Shown here: in pieces, positions 50,963-59,878 of the stretch | Layout of the letters: each line of letters opens with the position of its first letter | Numbering within the stretch: the stretch's first letter is position 1 | DNA from: JAAXHF01 sp963665955 | GTDB taxonomy: Bacteria; Desulfobacterota; Binatia; Bin18 | DNA: 64,000 nt | Direction of reading: 5' to 3' | Assembly (NCBI GenBank): GCA_965231765.1 | Contig: OZ246887.1 | Span: 2,604,001-2,668,000, forward strand | Position numbers and translations under genes: made by a program | The notes under the pieces: model-generated | Told to the model about the DNA's origin: nothing | Database searches by the model: none | What the model saw: only the letters and a program-made list of their open reading frames with translations

Positions 50963-52808
50963 ATGAATCATACGCATTCAGCCGGGTAATCCGCTGGTTC
51001 ACTTCTGCGACAAATGGTGCGCTTGGATCTAAAGAAACCGCCCGCCGGTACGCTTTTAAGGCTTCTTTCTTTTTTTCGATCCGCTCCAATGCCTCGCCAA
51101 GGTTTGCATACGCATAGGCATAATCAGGCTGCAACTCCGTTGTTTGTTGCCATTCTTTGGCCGCCCCCTGCCAATCTTCCTGGGAGGCTAATAAGTGTCC
51201 TAAGCGGTTATGCACGTGGGCTGACGTTGGCACCAGTTTGAGCGCCTTCGTATAGGCTGTCCGAGCGCCCTTCACATCGCCCTGGGCTTCCAATGCCTGA
51301 GCAAGATGCACATAGGCCGTCGCGTTCTCTGGGTCAAGACGAAGCGAGGTGTTGAGTTCGGTAATGGCTTCGTTCTGCTCACCCCGGTCCTGCAAAGCCA
51401 GTCCAAGCAGATGGTGCACCTTGGCATTATTGGGTGCTAAGCGAGCAGTCTGCCGCCACTCGACAATTGCCTCATCAACGCTTCCTTGGTCATACAAAAT
51501 CTGCCCTTGCCCCAAATGTCGTCGTGCTTCGCGAGATAAACTGTTTGGCGAACGCGATTTTTCAGGCAAAGGATTGAGAGTAGCTGCAGCAGGCGGCGGT
51601 GCAGGAGTTCGAACGGGAGGCTCGGGACGGGATTGAGGAGGAAGAGCAGCAATCTGTGGTGCTTCTCTTGGCACTTCTGCCGGCGCGCGTGGTGAGGGAA
51701 TAGGAGCGGCCGAAGGAGCAGCGTTGGATCCCCGCGAAGAATCCAGGAGAGAATACTGTGGTGGAGCTGGCCGAGTGCTGGCCGTTTTGTTTGACTGCGT
51801 CAGTAATGAGTACTGCGACGGAGATGGCGGAACTCTTTTGAGCGTGCGGGACGCTGGCGGCTGCAATAAAGGAGAGAGAGTTCTCGCCTGAGCTGTAGTC
51901 TTCGGTGATGGTGAAGAGGGCGCTGACGACTTCCTTTCAGGCGGAAAAGATGTTCCCGGGAACTCCAGAGGAGGAGTCACCCGAGACGGTTTCGAGGGCA
52001 CAGATTGTGGCTTCGTTGCCAGCTGTGTTTGAGGTTTCCTAACAGGCTCGGGCTTTCTCACGGGCTTAGGCTCCCCGACAGGCTTCATTTCAACCTTCCT
52101 GGCATCAGGCGGTGGGGCAATCTCAGGCAAGAGCACTCCCGGGGTAGCAGCGGTTTTGGGACGGCTAGGTGGAGGCGTGGGAGACTGAACAACGGTTTCG
52201 GGACGGCTAGGTGGAGGCGTGGGAGACTGAACAACAGTTTTGGGGCGAGCTTGCAGAGCTGGAGCAGCTTTCTTCGCAACAATAGGACGAGGTCTCTGGG
52301 CGATCCTCTTGCCAGTATGAGAGAAAAGGATCTGAACAGCAGCCTGTTCGGAGATTTTCCCCTGTCTTCCAAGCACTGCCGTCACAACAGCCTTGTCCTG
52401 CTTTACAGAAAAAGTCGGTATGGCGTTCCCTGTAAGATCGAGAACAAAACGGATGTACTGGTCATGATACCCGACTCGTACCTGTTTAATGAGTTCATCT
52501 TGGGCCCGGTACGTTGCTGATGGTAGGCCTCTTGTCGGTCCCTCCACATCAATCACGATACGTAGAGGCGAGGCAAGGGAGAAGGATTTAATTGAGATCG
52601 GAGGGTGCAAGAACTGAATGGAGACGCGTTTGTGCTGTCCTTCTCCTGTGAGCTGTAGCTCGTGGAGTGCCAGAGGAGACGCTGGCGATGCAGGCTGGGA
52701 AAAAGCTGGAACCGCCCACAGCCCACTCCAGACGAGCAACAGGAATACGGCACCTACTATCCGCACCTTTCCTGTGTTTGGGTTTGCCCTCCCTAACATT
52801 CTCTTCAT
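50961..52808 (-). CDS. AMIN domain and TPR repeat exported protein
   Basis: The protein has 615 residues from the ATG at 52808 (a GTG at 52814 is nearer to GGAGG and possible). A signal peptide (VGAVFLLLVWSGLWAVPAFS) precedes an AMIN domain, which binds peptidoglycan or secretin/amidase partners (ISIKSFSLASPLRIVIDVEGP, YIRFVLDLTG). A long Pro/Ser-rich linker contains two 14-residue repeats (TVVQSPTPPPSRPE/K). The C-terminal third is TPRs (SLDPSAPF, LAPNNAKVHHLLGLAL, LDPENATAYVHLAQAL). A role in envelope assembly or pili is inferred. Confidence 0.85.
   Translation of the reverse strand: MKRMLGRANPNTGKVRIVGAVFLLLVWSGLWAVPAFSQPASPASPLALHELQLTGEGQHKRVSIQFLHPPISIKSFSLASPLRIVIDVEGPTRGLPSATYRAQDELIKQVRVGYHDQYIRFVLDLTGNAIPTFSVKQDKAVVTAVLGRQGKISEQAAVQILFSHTGKRIAQRPRPIVAKKAAPALQARPKTVVQSPTPPPSRPETVVQSPTPPPSRPKTAATPGVLLPEIAPPPDARKVEMKPVGEPKPVRKPEPVRKPQTQLATKPQSVPSKPSRVTPPLEFPGTSFPPERKSSAPSSPSPKTTAQARTLSPLLQPPASRTLKRVPPSPSQYSLLTQSNKTASTRPAPPQYSLLDSSRGSNAAPSAAPIPSPRAPAEVPREAPQIAALPPQSRPEPPVRTPAPPPAAATLNPLPEKSRSPNSLSREARRHLGQGQILYDQGSVDEAIVEWRQTARLAPNNAKVHHLLGLALQDRGEQNEAITELNTSLRLDPENATAYVHLAQALEAQGDVKGARTAYTKALKLVPTSAHVHNRLGHLLASQEDWQGAAKEWQQTTELQPDYAYAYANLGEALERIEKKKEALKAYRRAVSLDPSAPFVAEVNQRITRLNAYDS
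52152..52235. repeat. Two 42-bp tandem repeats in the AMIN-TPR gene
   Basis: Two near-identical 42-base units encode the 14-residue repeat of the proline-rich linker. A third, partial unit follows. The 42-bp period keeps the frame. Confidence 0.9.
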
Positions 52809-52840
52809 CCGCACTGATCCTCCAACGGTTATGATATTTC

Positions 52841-53698
52841 TTATCGACCGACTGCATTCCTACCAGATTTTAAGGTGCGATCGGCTCGAGTTGGGCTTGA
52901 AATAATAATACGAAAACCCTGTTCAATACGCTTTTCGACATCCCGAGGGCTGGCAAAAGCCGCGCACGGGACATTGAACTCCTGGCAGGTCTTCAGGACC
53001 TGCAAAACGCCTTCTTCGACTCGTGGGTCTGCCATATTGCCCCGTGTGCCAAGCTCAATCGAGAGATCACCAGGCCCAGCCCAGATGGCGCTAATGCCTT
53101 TGACCTCTCGTAAAATAGACGGCAGATTGCGCACCCCCTCGACTCCCTCAATGATCGGCATAAAAAAGAGCTCGCCGTGTGGGTCAAGCGGCCATAAGTC
53201 GGCTACATCATAATATTCCTGCACACTGAGTCCCCAATACCGCGGGGCGAGGCGATACCACCAGCCGCGTTCACCCACAGGCTCACGGTCGGCAACGCCT
53301 TCGGCCTGCGGATAGCGACTCGCAATCACCGCTGCTTGCGCCTGTTCCAGCGTATCCAGATGTGGAACAATCAAACCATAGACGCCCATATCCAGGGCTT
53401 GTTTAATCACCCACTGGTTACGCTCGCGGGCATTCGGTGGCACACGGACGAATGGTACGACATCGGGCTGGAGGGAGGCTTTTCCAGCAAGCTGTTTGCG
53501 GTTGAGCAGAAACTGGAGCGAGAGACGCAAGCCGGGCAGATCGAACCCTTCATGTTCCATTTCAAATATCATGAAATCGTAACCAAGATCAGCATAATCC
53601 ATGGCTTCATCAATGTTGCCAGTCCACACCATGCCGCCCCCAAAGACCACCTGCCCAGCTTCGAGTAGCTCAATGACTTTGTTTAAACGTTGTGCCAT
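52841..53698 (-). CDS. HpcH/HpaI family aldolase
   Basis: This 285-residue TIM-barrel class II aldolase/citrate-lyase-like enzyme has FGGGMVWTGNIDEAMDYADLGYDFMIFEMEH with the acidic metal-site cluster, PFVRVPPN, MGVYGLIVPHLDT, FFMPIIEGVEGV and IWAGPGDLSIELG. Members cleave 4-hydroxy-2-oxo acids or beta-hydroxyacyl-CoA into smaller units with a divalent metal. The ATG follows GGAGAAGGGAGAGCG. It lies 32 bases upstream of the AMIN-TPR gene on the same strand, but the two have no obvious functional link. The substrate is unknown. Confidence 0.85.
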   Translation of the reverse strand: MAQRLNKVIELLEAGQVVFGGGMVWTGNIDEAMDYADLGYDFMIFEMEHEGFDLPGLRLSLQFLLNRKQLAGKASLQPDVVPFVRVPPNARERNQWVIKQALDMGVYGLIVPHLDTLEQAQAAVIASRYPQAEGVADREPVGERGWWYRLAPRYWGLSVQEYYDVADLWPLDPHGELFFMPIIEGVEGVRNLPSILREVKGISAIWAGPGDLSIELGTRGNMADPRVEEGVLQVLKTCQEFNVPCAAFASPRDVEKRIEQGFRIIISSPTRADRTLKSGRNAVGR

Positions 53699-53868
53699 AC
53701 GCTCTCCCTTCTCCTCTTTACCATGCAGTGCCCGATTTCACACTGCATCTCCTCTCTATCCTCTAGAAGAAGATCAGGTCAAGGCGAAGTCCATAGTCGT
53801 CCGGACTCGCTCCATATCGCGATCCATGCTAACAAAATGTATTAAATGCATCGTTGGAGGGTGTATCC

Positions 53869-55845
53869 ATGGTTCGATCTCAGCCAATCCGGCATATGAC
53901 AATCGCGGCGGCTTGCTCGTTATTCTTTTTCGTAGCTGTATATGCTCAGGCACTCCAGGCTGCCAAGAATGCTGAGGATAGCGAGAATGGACAGGCAGGA
54001 GGCGCTGGACCTCAGGAGTGGTCAGGCGATTTGACCCCCATTGCAGCAACCGAATGGAGCCGCGCCCGAGCCGCCCATCTCTTAGAACGAGCAGGCTTGG
54101 GGGGAACGCCACACGAGATTGACCGTCTGGCGGCTGTGACCCCTGAGCAAGCCGTCGAGTGGTTGGTCAAATATCAAGCGGTTGAGAACGATCATCTCTT
54201 GCCCTTTGACGAATCCGGCATTTTTGATCCCCCAGTTGAACCGTTTCCTAAAAGTCGGGCGGACGCAGTCCGCATTGCCCGCGCCACTGGCGAGGCGATG
54301 GGTGTCAAGCCCAAACCCAGCGGTGACCGGCCTTTGCAACCAGTTGTTGACCGGTTCTTTTATTGGCTGCGAGCAGACCGCCTCGAAGTATGGCGAGCGC
54401 AGCAGTGGTGGGCCAAGCGGATGCTGACCACCAACCGGCCGCTTGAGGAAAAGCTATCCTTGTTCTGGCACGGCCATTTTGCAACCTCAGATGACAAGCT
54501 GCGCGATTATCGCAAATCACTCAAACAGCTCGCATTGTTCCGTACTGCTGGCAATGGCAACTTTCGTGATCTGTTGATCGGCGTCGCCAAAGACCCAGCC
54601 ATGCTGGTCTATCTTGATGCCGGGGAAAATATCAAAGGCAGTCCCAACGAGAACTTCAGCCGAGAGATTCTCGAACTCTTCACCATGGGGGTCGGCAATT
54701 ATACAGAGAAGGATATTCGCGAAGCAGCCCGGGCGTTCACCGGCTGGACCAATGACAGCCTAACGTTTGTGATGAAACCAGAGTTGCATGATGAGGGAGA
54801 AAAGACGTTTCTGGGTCAAACCGGCAATTTTGATGGAATCGACATTATCAATATTGTCCTTGAACAGGATGTGACGGCCCGCTTTATTGCCGCCAAATTG
54901 TACCGCTATTTTGTCCATACTGATCCTTCAGCACAGCTGGTGACACGGTTAGGGAAACAGTTCAAAGAAGAGAACTATGACATTGCGTCACTCTTAAGCA
55001 CTATTTTTCTGTCGCGCGATTTTTACAGCCCACAAGCCTACGGCACCCAGATCAAAAGCCCGGTCCATCTTGTCGTCTCGACCTATCGCAAGCTGGGGCT
55101 GACAGACATCCCTGGCATTCCTGATTTTAATACCGCGACCCGCAACCTCGGACAGGAGTTATTGCATCCCCCTAACGTGGCAGGCTGGGAAGGCGGACGC
55201 AGCTGGGTTACACCAGCCTTATTAGTGGAACGGGGCAATTTCGCTCGGGACGTCCTTTTCCCGGACATTTCCAATTTTAAAGCGCCTGATCAGCAGATGC
55301 CGGAACAGAACCGGCAGGTCGCAGTCAAGATTGCCCAAGGCTTTGAGATCACCCAAGCCACGCTTGAAGGCGAAGGGAACTCCATGGAAGGCAATACTAT
55401 GGGGAGCGATAGTAGGAGTATGGACCCCAACGCCATGAATGCAGGCTCCATGCCCGCCTCGTCTCCCTCGCTCACGTCGCCAAGCATGTCAACCTTCAAT
55501 CAAATGGCTGGAGCTGATGAAGACTATAATACCCGCTATGGCAGTACCCATGGCTGGATGGAAGCCTTCCGCCGGGTGAAACCCGTTCCCCGCCAAGCCG
55601 CCCAGCTGAACGTCACGAGCATGGTCACAGACGCCGACTTAGCTACGACGAGCGAGGTTGTGGATTATTTTCTGGCGCGTTTGCTGCGCACTCCTGTTTC
55701 TGCTGAAGATAGAGCCGCACTGATTGCTTTTCTGACCCAAGAGCTGGGGACGGACCAAATAGAGCAAACTGTCACGTACTTGGAAGAGCCAGCTCGGCTC
55801 CTCCTGCATTTGATTATGAGCACACCTGAATACCAGTTGGGCTAA
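53869..55845 (+). CDS. DUF1800 family exported protein
   Basis: This 658-residue protein starts at the ATG at 53869 behind GGAGGG. A signal peptide (MTIAAACSLFFFVAVYAQAL) is followed by the DUF1800 pattern: RAAHLLERAGLGGTPHEIDRLA, WWAKRMLTTNRPLEEKLSLFWHGHF, GNFRDLLIGVAKDPAMLVYLDAGEN, NENFSREILELFTMGVGNYTEKDIREAARAFTGW and HPPNVAGWEGGRSW. A Met/Ser/Asn-rich insert (GNTMGSDSRSMDPNAMNAGS) sits late in the protein. Function of the family is unknown; it is regularly paired with DUF1501, as here. Confidence 0.88.
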   Translation: MVRSQPIRHMTIAAACSLFFFVAVYAQALQAAKNAEDSENGQAGGAGPQEWSGDLTPIAATEWSRARAAHLLERAGLGGTPHEIDRLAAVTPEQAVEWLVKYQAVENDHLLPFDESGIFDPPVEPFPKSRADAVRIARATGEAMGVKPKPSGDRPLQPVVDRFFYWLRADRLEVWRAQQWWAKRMLTTNRPLEEKLSLFWHGHFATSDDKLRDYRKSLKQLALFRTAGNGNFRDLLIGVAKDPAMLVYLDAGENIKGSPNENFSREILELFTMGVGNYTEKDIREAARAFTGWTNDSLTFVMKPELHDEGEKTFLGQTGNFDGIDIINIVLEQDVTARFIAAKLYRYFVHTDPSAQLVTRLGKQFKEENYDIASLLSTIFLSRDFYSPQAYGTQIKSPVHLVVSTYRKLGLTDIPGIPDFNTATRNLGQELLHPPNVAGWEGGRSWVTPALLVERGNFARDVLFPDISNFKAPDQQMPEQNRQVAVKIAQGFEITQATLEGEGNSMEGNTMGSDSRSMDPNAMNAGSMPASSPSLTSPSMSTFNQMAGADEDYNTRYGSTHGWMEAFRRVKPVPRQAAQLNVTSMVTDADLATTSEVVDYFLARLLRTPVSAEDRAALIAFLTQELGTDQIEQTVTYLEEPARLLLHLIMSTPEYQLG

Positions 55846-55858
55846 TACGGAGCGCCTT

Positions 55859-57130
55859 ATGTCATCTTCTTCATTTTTTCATCGCCGCGTCACCCGTCGT
55901 GATGCCTTACGAGCGGGGCTGTACGGACTCGGTGTCAGTGCAGGACTCCCATTTTCAGCGAACACCTCTGCTCTGGCCTGGGCCGACACCGCCCAGCCAA
56001 CCACCACCGCAACCCATCCTGAGCGCATTCTCATTGTGGTCGAACTCTCCGGAGGCAATGACGGTCTCAACACGGTCGTTCCATACGGAGACGATGCCTA
56101 TTATCAACTCCGGCCGACGCTTGGGATTCCGGCTCGAGAAGTGCGCAAAATCGACACGGCCGACGACCATTTTGGTTTTCATCCCGCCATGGGTGGATTT
56201 GAGCAGCTCTACAAAGATGGCAACCTTGCTGTTGTGCATGGCTGTGGCTATGAAAAGCCGATTCTGTCCCATTTCTCATCAATGGGCTTTTGGCATACTG
56301 GCATTCCTCATACCGGCGAGAAATTAGGCTGGCTAGGACGTCTTGCTGATGCCTTGGACCCTGAGGTCCAGCGCGACTATCTGGTCAATGTCTCGACAGC
56401 CCAGTCGCTTGCCGTCCGCAGCCGCAAACACTCCCCTTTAGTCTTTTATGACCCGGCCAGTTTTTCACGGGCTGGAGTGTATCAACAGCAGCCTGTTTTT
56501 CAGCAACTCAGCCAGGGCAAGCAGACGTCAAATTCTTCGCTTAACTTCCTCAACGCCTTAGCAGACAATGCGACCCAAAGTGCGGCATTTGTCCGCCAGG
56601 CATGGGCAGACTATGAGACCCCGGTAGACTATGGTGCCCGCGAGGCTGGGCTGGGGCTTGATCTACGCAAGATAGCAGCTTTGATTCAAGCCGATATGCC
56701 GACCCGCCTGTATTATGTCAGCTATGCCGGCAACGTCTTTGATACCCATGTGCACCAGCTCGATCTGCATACCCGTCTCCTGACCTATTCCACCGATGCC
56801 TTGCGGGCGTTTGTTGACGATCTGAAACGCATGGGACGGGGTAAAGATGTCACCGTTATGGTCTTCACCGAATTCGGCCGCCGCGTCCCTGAGAACGCCA
56901 GCAGAGGCACAGACCATGGCACGGCAACACCAGTGTTCGTCCTCGGCGATACTGTCAAAGGCGGCTTATACGGCACCCCGCTGAGTCTGACCGAACTTGA
57001 CGATGGGAACTTGCGCTACACCACTGATTTCCGTCGTGTGTATGCGACGCTGATCAAGGAATGGTTTGGGTACGAGGATACCAATTCACTGCTGAGAGGC
57101 GACTTTGAAACGTTTGGTATGTTTGCGTAG
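55859..57130 (+). CDS. DUF1501 family protein with Tat signal
   Basis: This 423-residue sulfatase-like-fold protein is exported by the Tat route: RRVTRRDALRAGLYGLGVSAGLPF is a twin-arginine signal. Family elements are IVVELSGGNDGLNTVVPYGDDAYY, GFHPAMGGFEQLYKDGNLAVVHGCGY, FTEFGRRVPENASRGTDHGTA and a DGNLRYTTDFR end. The metal and catalytic roles of DUF1501 are not established. It begins 13 bases after the DUF1800 gene, so the two are co-transcribed and probably act together in the envelope. Confidence 0.88.
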   Translation: MSSSSFFHRRVTRRDALRAGLYGLGVSAGLPFSANTSALAWADTAQPTTTATHPERILIVVELSGGNDGLNTVVPYGDDAYYQLRPTLGIPAREVRKIDTADDHFGFHPAMGGFEQLYKDGNLAVVHGCGYEKPILSHFSSMGFWHTGIPHTGEKLGWLGRLADALDPEVQRDYLVNVSTAQSLAVRSRKHSPLVFYDPASFSRAGVYQQQPVFQQLSQGKQTSNSSLNFLNALADNATQSAAFVRQAWADYETPVDYGAREAGLGLDLRKIAALIQADMPTRLYYVSYAGNVFDTHVHQLDLHTRLLTYSTDALRAFVDDLKRMGRGKDVTVMVFTEFGRRVPENASRGTDHGTATPVFVLGDTVKGGLYGTPLSLTELDDGNLRYTTDFRRVYATLIKEWFGYEDTNSLLRGDFETFGMFA

Positions 57131-57142
57131 CGCCGTGTTTGC

Positions 57143-57210
57143 GCCCTCTCCCTGAGGGAGAGGGCCGGTCCTAAGCCTTTCGACTACGCTCAAGACAGGC
57201 TTGTCGAAGG
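57143..57210. repeat. Two adjacent REP-like palindromes
   Basis: The first (57143-57165) is GCCCTCTCCCT-G-AGGGAGAGGGC, of the same family as 5074 and 6229. The second (57176-57210) is the CCTTTCGAC...GTCGAAGG variant of the element at 25363-25401. Together they follow the DUF1501 gene and may terminate it. Confidence 0.75.
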
Positions 57211-57342
57211 AGTGAGAGTATTTTTCGATCTGGCTGTGGAGTGGATAGGCCAGGGGTGGATGCGCCACGCTTATCCACCCTCTTTCCTTCTCATACGACA
57301 TTTCTGGGTAGCGCTTGTGTCCCTGCCTGCTCCGAATTCTCA

Positions 57343-58545
57343 TCAATCCGCCACCACCGGTTCCTTCTCCACCACAGCTGATGGCTGCGGAGCTGTGATG
57401 GGCAGACTCGTAAACACATAACAGGCAACCGTCATCAACAGCCCAAAAATCCCTCCGCTATAAAACACGCTCTCTAAGCCGTAGATATCAACAACAAGAC
57501 CGAACAACATCGGCCCAACAGTCATACTAAAGCTATGGACAGTCAACAGCAGACTCATGACTGTTCCCATGCCAAACCCCTTGGCGTTCTCCATGGCGAC
57601 TGCCATATGTGCCGGATAGGCGAGTCCAAATGCTGCGCCAACGAGGAGATTGAGCACAACCAAATGCCAATAACTCGTGGCGAAAGGAAACAGCGCGAGG
57701 GCCGCGGCACTGAGTACTCCCCCAATCACAATCAGACTCACTTTATTCTTCATGCGGTCGGCTAAGCGTCCACATGGAGCCTGCAAGATCGTACTGACTA
57801 AAACATTGAGTGATATGAGCAGACCAATCTGAGCCGTACTCAGCGCTAAGAGTTGCGCGGCAAAGAGCGGCACAAACACCCAGATGGCTGCATTGGCAGA
57901 AGCATAGCTGAGACGAAAGAAGGACATGCCGACCAAGGGACGACAGGAAAAGATCTCGCGTAGCGGCAGACTGGTCGTATTTGCTGTCTTTTTCTCTGTG
58001 TGAACTTCCGGGAGAAAAAACCACACCAACAACAGAGACAGGAGGCTCAGGATACCAAGCAGGATGAAGCTCGCCTGCATGTTATACAGATCCCTGACCA
58101 CTCCACCGAGGACTGGACCGCCAGCCACTCCACCCAAAAAAGCTGTATTAATATAGCCGCTGTACGTTCCCTCTTGGCCCTTTGGGGTCAAATCCCCAAC
58201 GTAGGCCATGGAGACAGGCTGGACCATTGCTGTGGCAACCCCTTGCAGGGCCATAATCAGAGTCAACGCAAACAGGCTATTCGCAAGCAGAAAAGCGACT
58301 GATGTAACAGCATAAAAGACCAATCCCCACAGCAGGAATTCTTTGCGGCCGCGCCGATCAGATGCTCGGCCAATAAAGGGTAACAAGAAAGTCCGAGATG
58401 CCGAGTGTGAGCCAAACAGGATACCGATCGTGAAGCCATCCGCCCCAAACTGCTGCGAATAGAGTGGGATAAACGGCATCACCACCCCATTGCCCAGCAT
58501 GGTCGCAAAAATGGCTAAACCGAGAACAAACAGACCCCGGGTCAT
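57343..58545 (-). CDS. MFS transporter
   Basis: The protein has 400 residues from the ATG at 58545. Twelve membrane helices are predicted (first: GLFVLGLAIFATMLGNGVVMPFIPLY). GRASDRRGRKEFLLWG between helices 2 and 3 is the A-type MFS loop, and GRLADRMKNK its second-half equivalent. It resembles multidrug or sugar efflux-type carriers rather than the OFA carrier at 17623. It faces the DUF1501 gene. The upstream CoA-transferase gene is separated by a terminator, so this gene has its own promoter. Substrate not assignable. Confidence 0.85.
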   Translation of the reverse strand: MTRGLFVLGLAIFATMLGNGVVMPFIPLYSQQFGADGFTIGILFGSHSASRTFLLPFIGRASDRRGRKEFLLWGLVFYAVTSVAFLLANSLFALTLIMALQGVATAMVQPVSMAYVGDLTPKGQEGTYSGYINTAFLGGVAGGPVLGGVVRDLYNMQASFILLGILSLLSLLLVWFFLPEVHTEKKTANTTSLPLREIFSCRPLVGMSFFRLSYASANAAIWVFVPLFAAQLLALSTAQIGLLISLNVLVSTILQAPCGRLADRMKNKVSLIVIGGVLSAAALALFPFATSYWHLVVLNLLVGAAFGLAYPAHMAVAMENAKGFGMGTVMSLLLTVHSFSMTVGPMLFGLVVDIYGLESVFYSGGIFGLLMTVACYVFTSLPITAPQPSAVVEKEPVVAD

Positions 58546-58572
58546 GCGTGCCCCAGTGTTATGACATGAAAA

Positions 58573-58594
58573 GGGCAGCCACACAGAGCTGCCC
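58573..58594 (-). terminator. Terminator of the 58637-61108 CoA-transferase pair
   Basis: On the minus strand GGGCAGC-TCTGTGTG-GCTGCCC is followed by TTTTC. It lies about 40 bases past the stop of the second gene. Confidence 0.75.
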
Positions 58595-58636
58595 CACTAG
58601 TTGCCACAAAGATTCTTAGGCTTTTCCTGCTAGGCA

Positions 58637-59845
58637 CTAATACAGCACCTTCTCTTCTTGTAATTGATCAATCTCTTCTTGGGACAAACCCAGCAGTTCA
58701 CGACACACCGATTCTGTATCCTGCCCCAAACACGGTACCTGTGTATAGCGGGGTTCAAAAGCGCTGTATTTACCAGGGATGCCAGAAACGGCATGCCCCC
58801 CCGTCACCGGATGTGGCGGTGAGACAAGAAAGTCTCGTGTTTGAAACTGCGGATCATTCAGCAAGCTCTCCGTATCAAATACAGGAGTTGCCGCAACACC
58901 AAGCTTTTGCAGCTGGTGCATAATATCGGTGTTGGTCCGTTCTTTTGTCCATGTGGTCAAGAGAGCATCGAGTTCTTGCTCATTGACCTTGCGGCTTTTC
59001 CGGTCCGTGAAACGCTCGTCTTCAATCCACTCTGGGTGCCCAACAGCCTGGCACAGACTGTGCCAGGCTTCTTCACTTTCAACCACAATCGCCACCCAGG
59101 TATCATCACCCTTGGAGCGATACACATTGTGTGGTGCCATTAGGGTATCATGATTCCCCATCCGGCCTTGATCACGTTTATTCATGCTATAGTCCATGAT
59201 CGCTTCAGGCAGCATCGAAGTCACAACTTCAGCCATGGCCAGGTCGATATACTGCCCTTTGCCCGTCCGCTTACGGCAGAACAGAGCAGCCTGCACGGCG
59301 TACGACATCACCACTCCAACCATGTAATCAGGCCAGCTTCCGCCCAAGCTACTCGGCGGACCATCCTCATAGCCGGTCAAATGACAAATCCCAGCCGATG
59401 CCTGAGTAATCGGCCCCCAGCCCACACAGTGGCTATCGGGACCAGACTGGCCAACAGGAGTCCCGGAGACCATAATAATATCAGGCTTGATCTGATACAG
59501 ATCGTCGTAGCCCATACCCCAACGTTTCATCACTCCGCCGGTAAAATTCTCGACCACAATATCACTCTGTTTGATGAGATCTTTGGCCAAAGCAATTCCG
59601 CGTGGATGGCTCAGGTTGAGAGTGATGCTTTTTTTACTGTAATTGAGCCCATTAAAGAGCGGCGAGCTATTCGGCGTAATTTCTTTGCGGAGATCTTGTC
59701 CCAGAAAGCGAATAATGTCTGGACGCTGGTGTGATTCGATACGAATGACTTCAGCCCCCATAGCCCCTAGCCAAGCTGTGCACTGTGGTGCAGCTAAAAT
59801 CCAGCCAAAATCGGCAATCCGAATCCCTTCAAGTGGCAATGACAT
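58637..59845 (-). CDS. CaiB/BaiF CoA-transferase (copy of the 25496 type)
   Basis: This 402-residue CoA-transferase has LEGIRIADFGWILAAPQC, GAEVIRIESHQRP, NYSKKSITLNLSHPRG, VVENFTGGVMKRWGMGYD and GTPVGQSGP. The catalytic Asp is D173 in GSWPDYMVGVV. The ADFGW/ADFCW start, the length and the LSQEEIDQL tail place it in the subfamily of 25496-26710. It lies 33 bases after the 59879-61108 gene. The ATG follows ATAAGGAGAACAT. The two form one transcript. Confidence 0.88.
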   Translation of the reverse strand: MSLPLEGIRIADFGWILAAPQCTAWLGAMGAEVIRIESHQRPDIIRFLGQDLRKEITPNSSPLFNGLNYSKKSITLNLSHPRGIALAKDLIKQSDIVVENFTGGVMKRWGMGYDDLYQIKPDIIMVSGTPVGQSGPDSHCVGWGPITQASAGICHLTGYEDGPPSSLGGSWPDYMVGVVMSYAVQAALFCRKRTGKGQYIDLAMAEVVTSMLPEAIMDYSMNKRDQGRMGNHDTLMAPHNVYRSKGDDTWVAIVVESEEAWHSLCQAVGHPEWIEDERFTDRKSRKVNEQELDALLTTWTKERTNTDIMHQLQKLGVAATPVFDTESLLNDPQFQTRDFLVSPPHPVTGGHAVSGIPGKYSAFEPRYTQVPCLGQDTESVCRELLGLSQEEIDQLQEEKVLY

Positions 59846-59878
59846 ATGTTCTCCTTATCTTGAGATAACAGCGATCTT

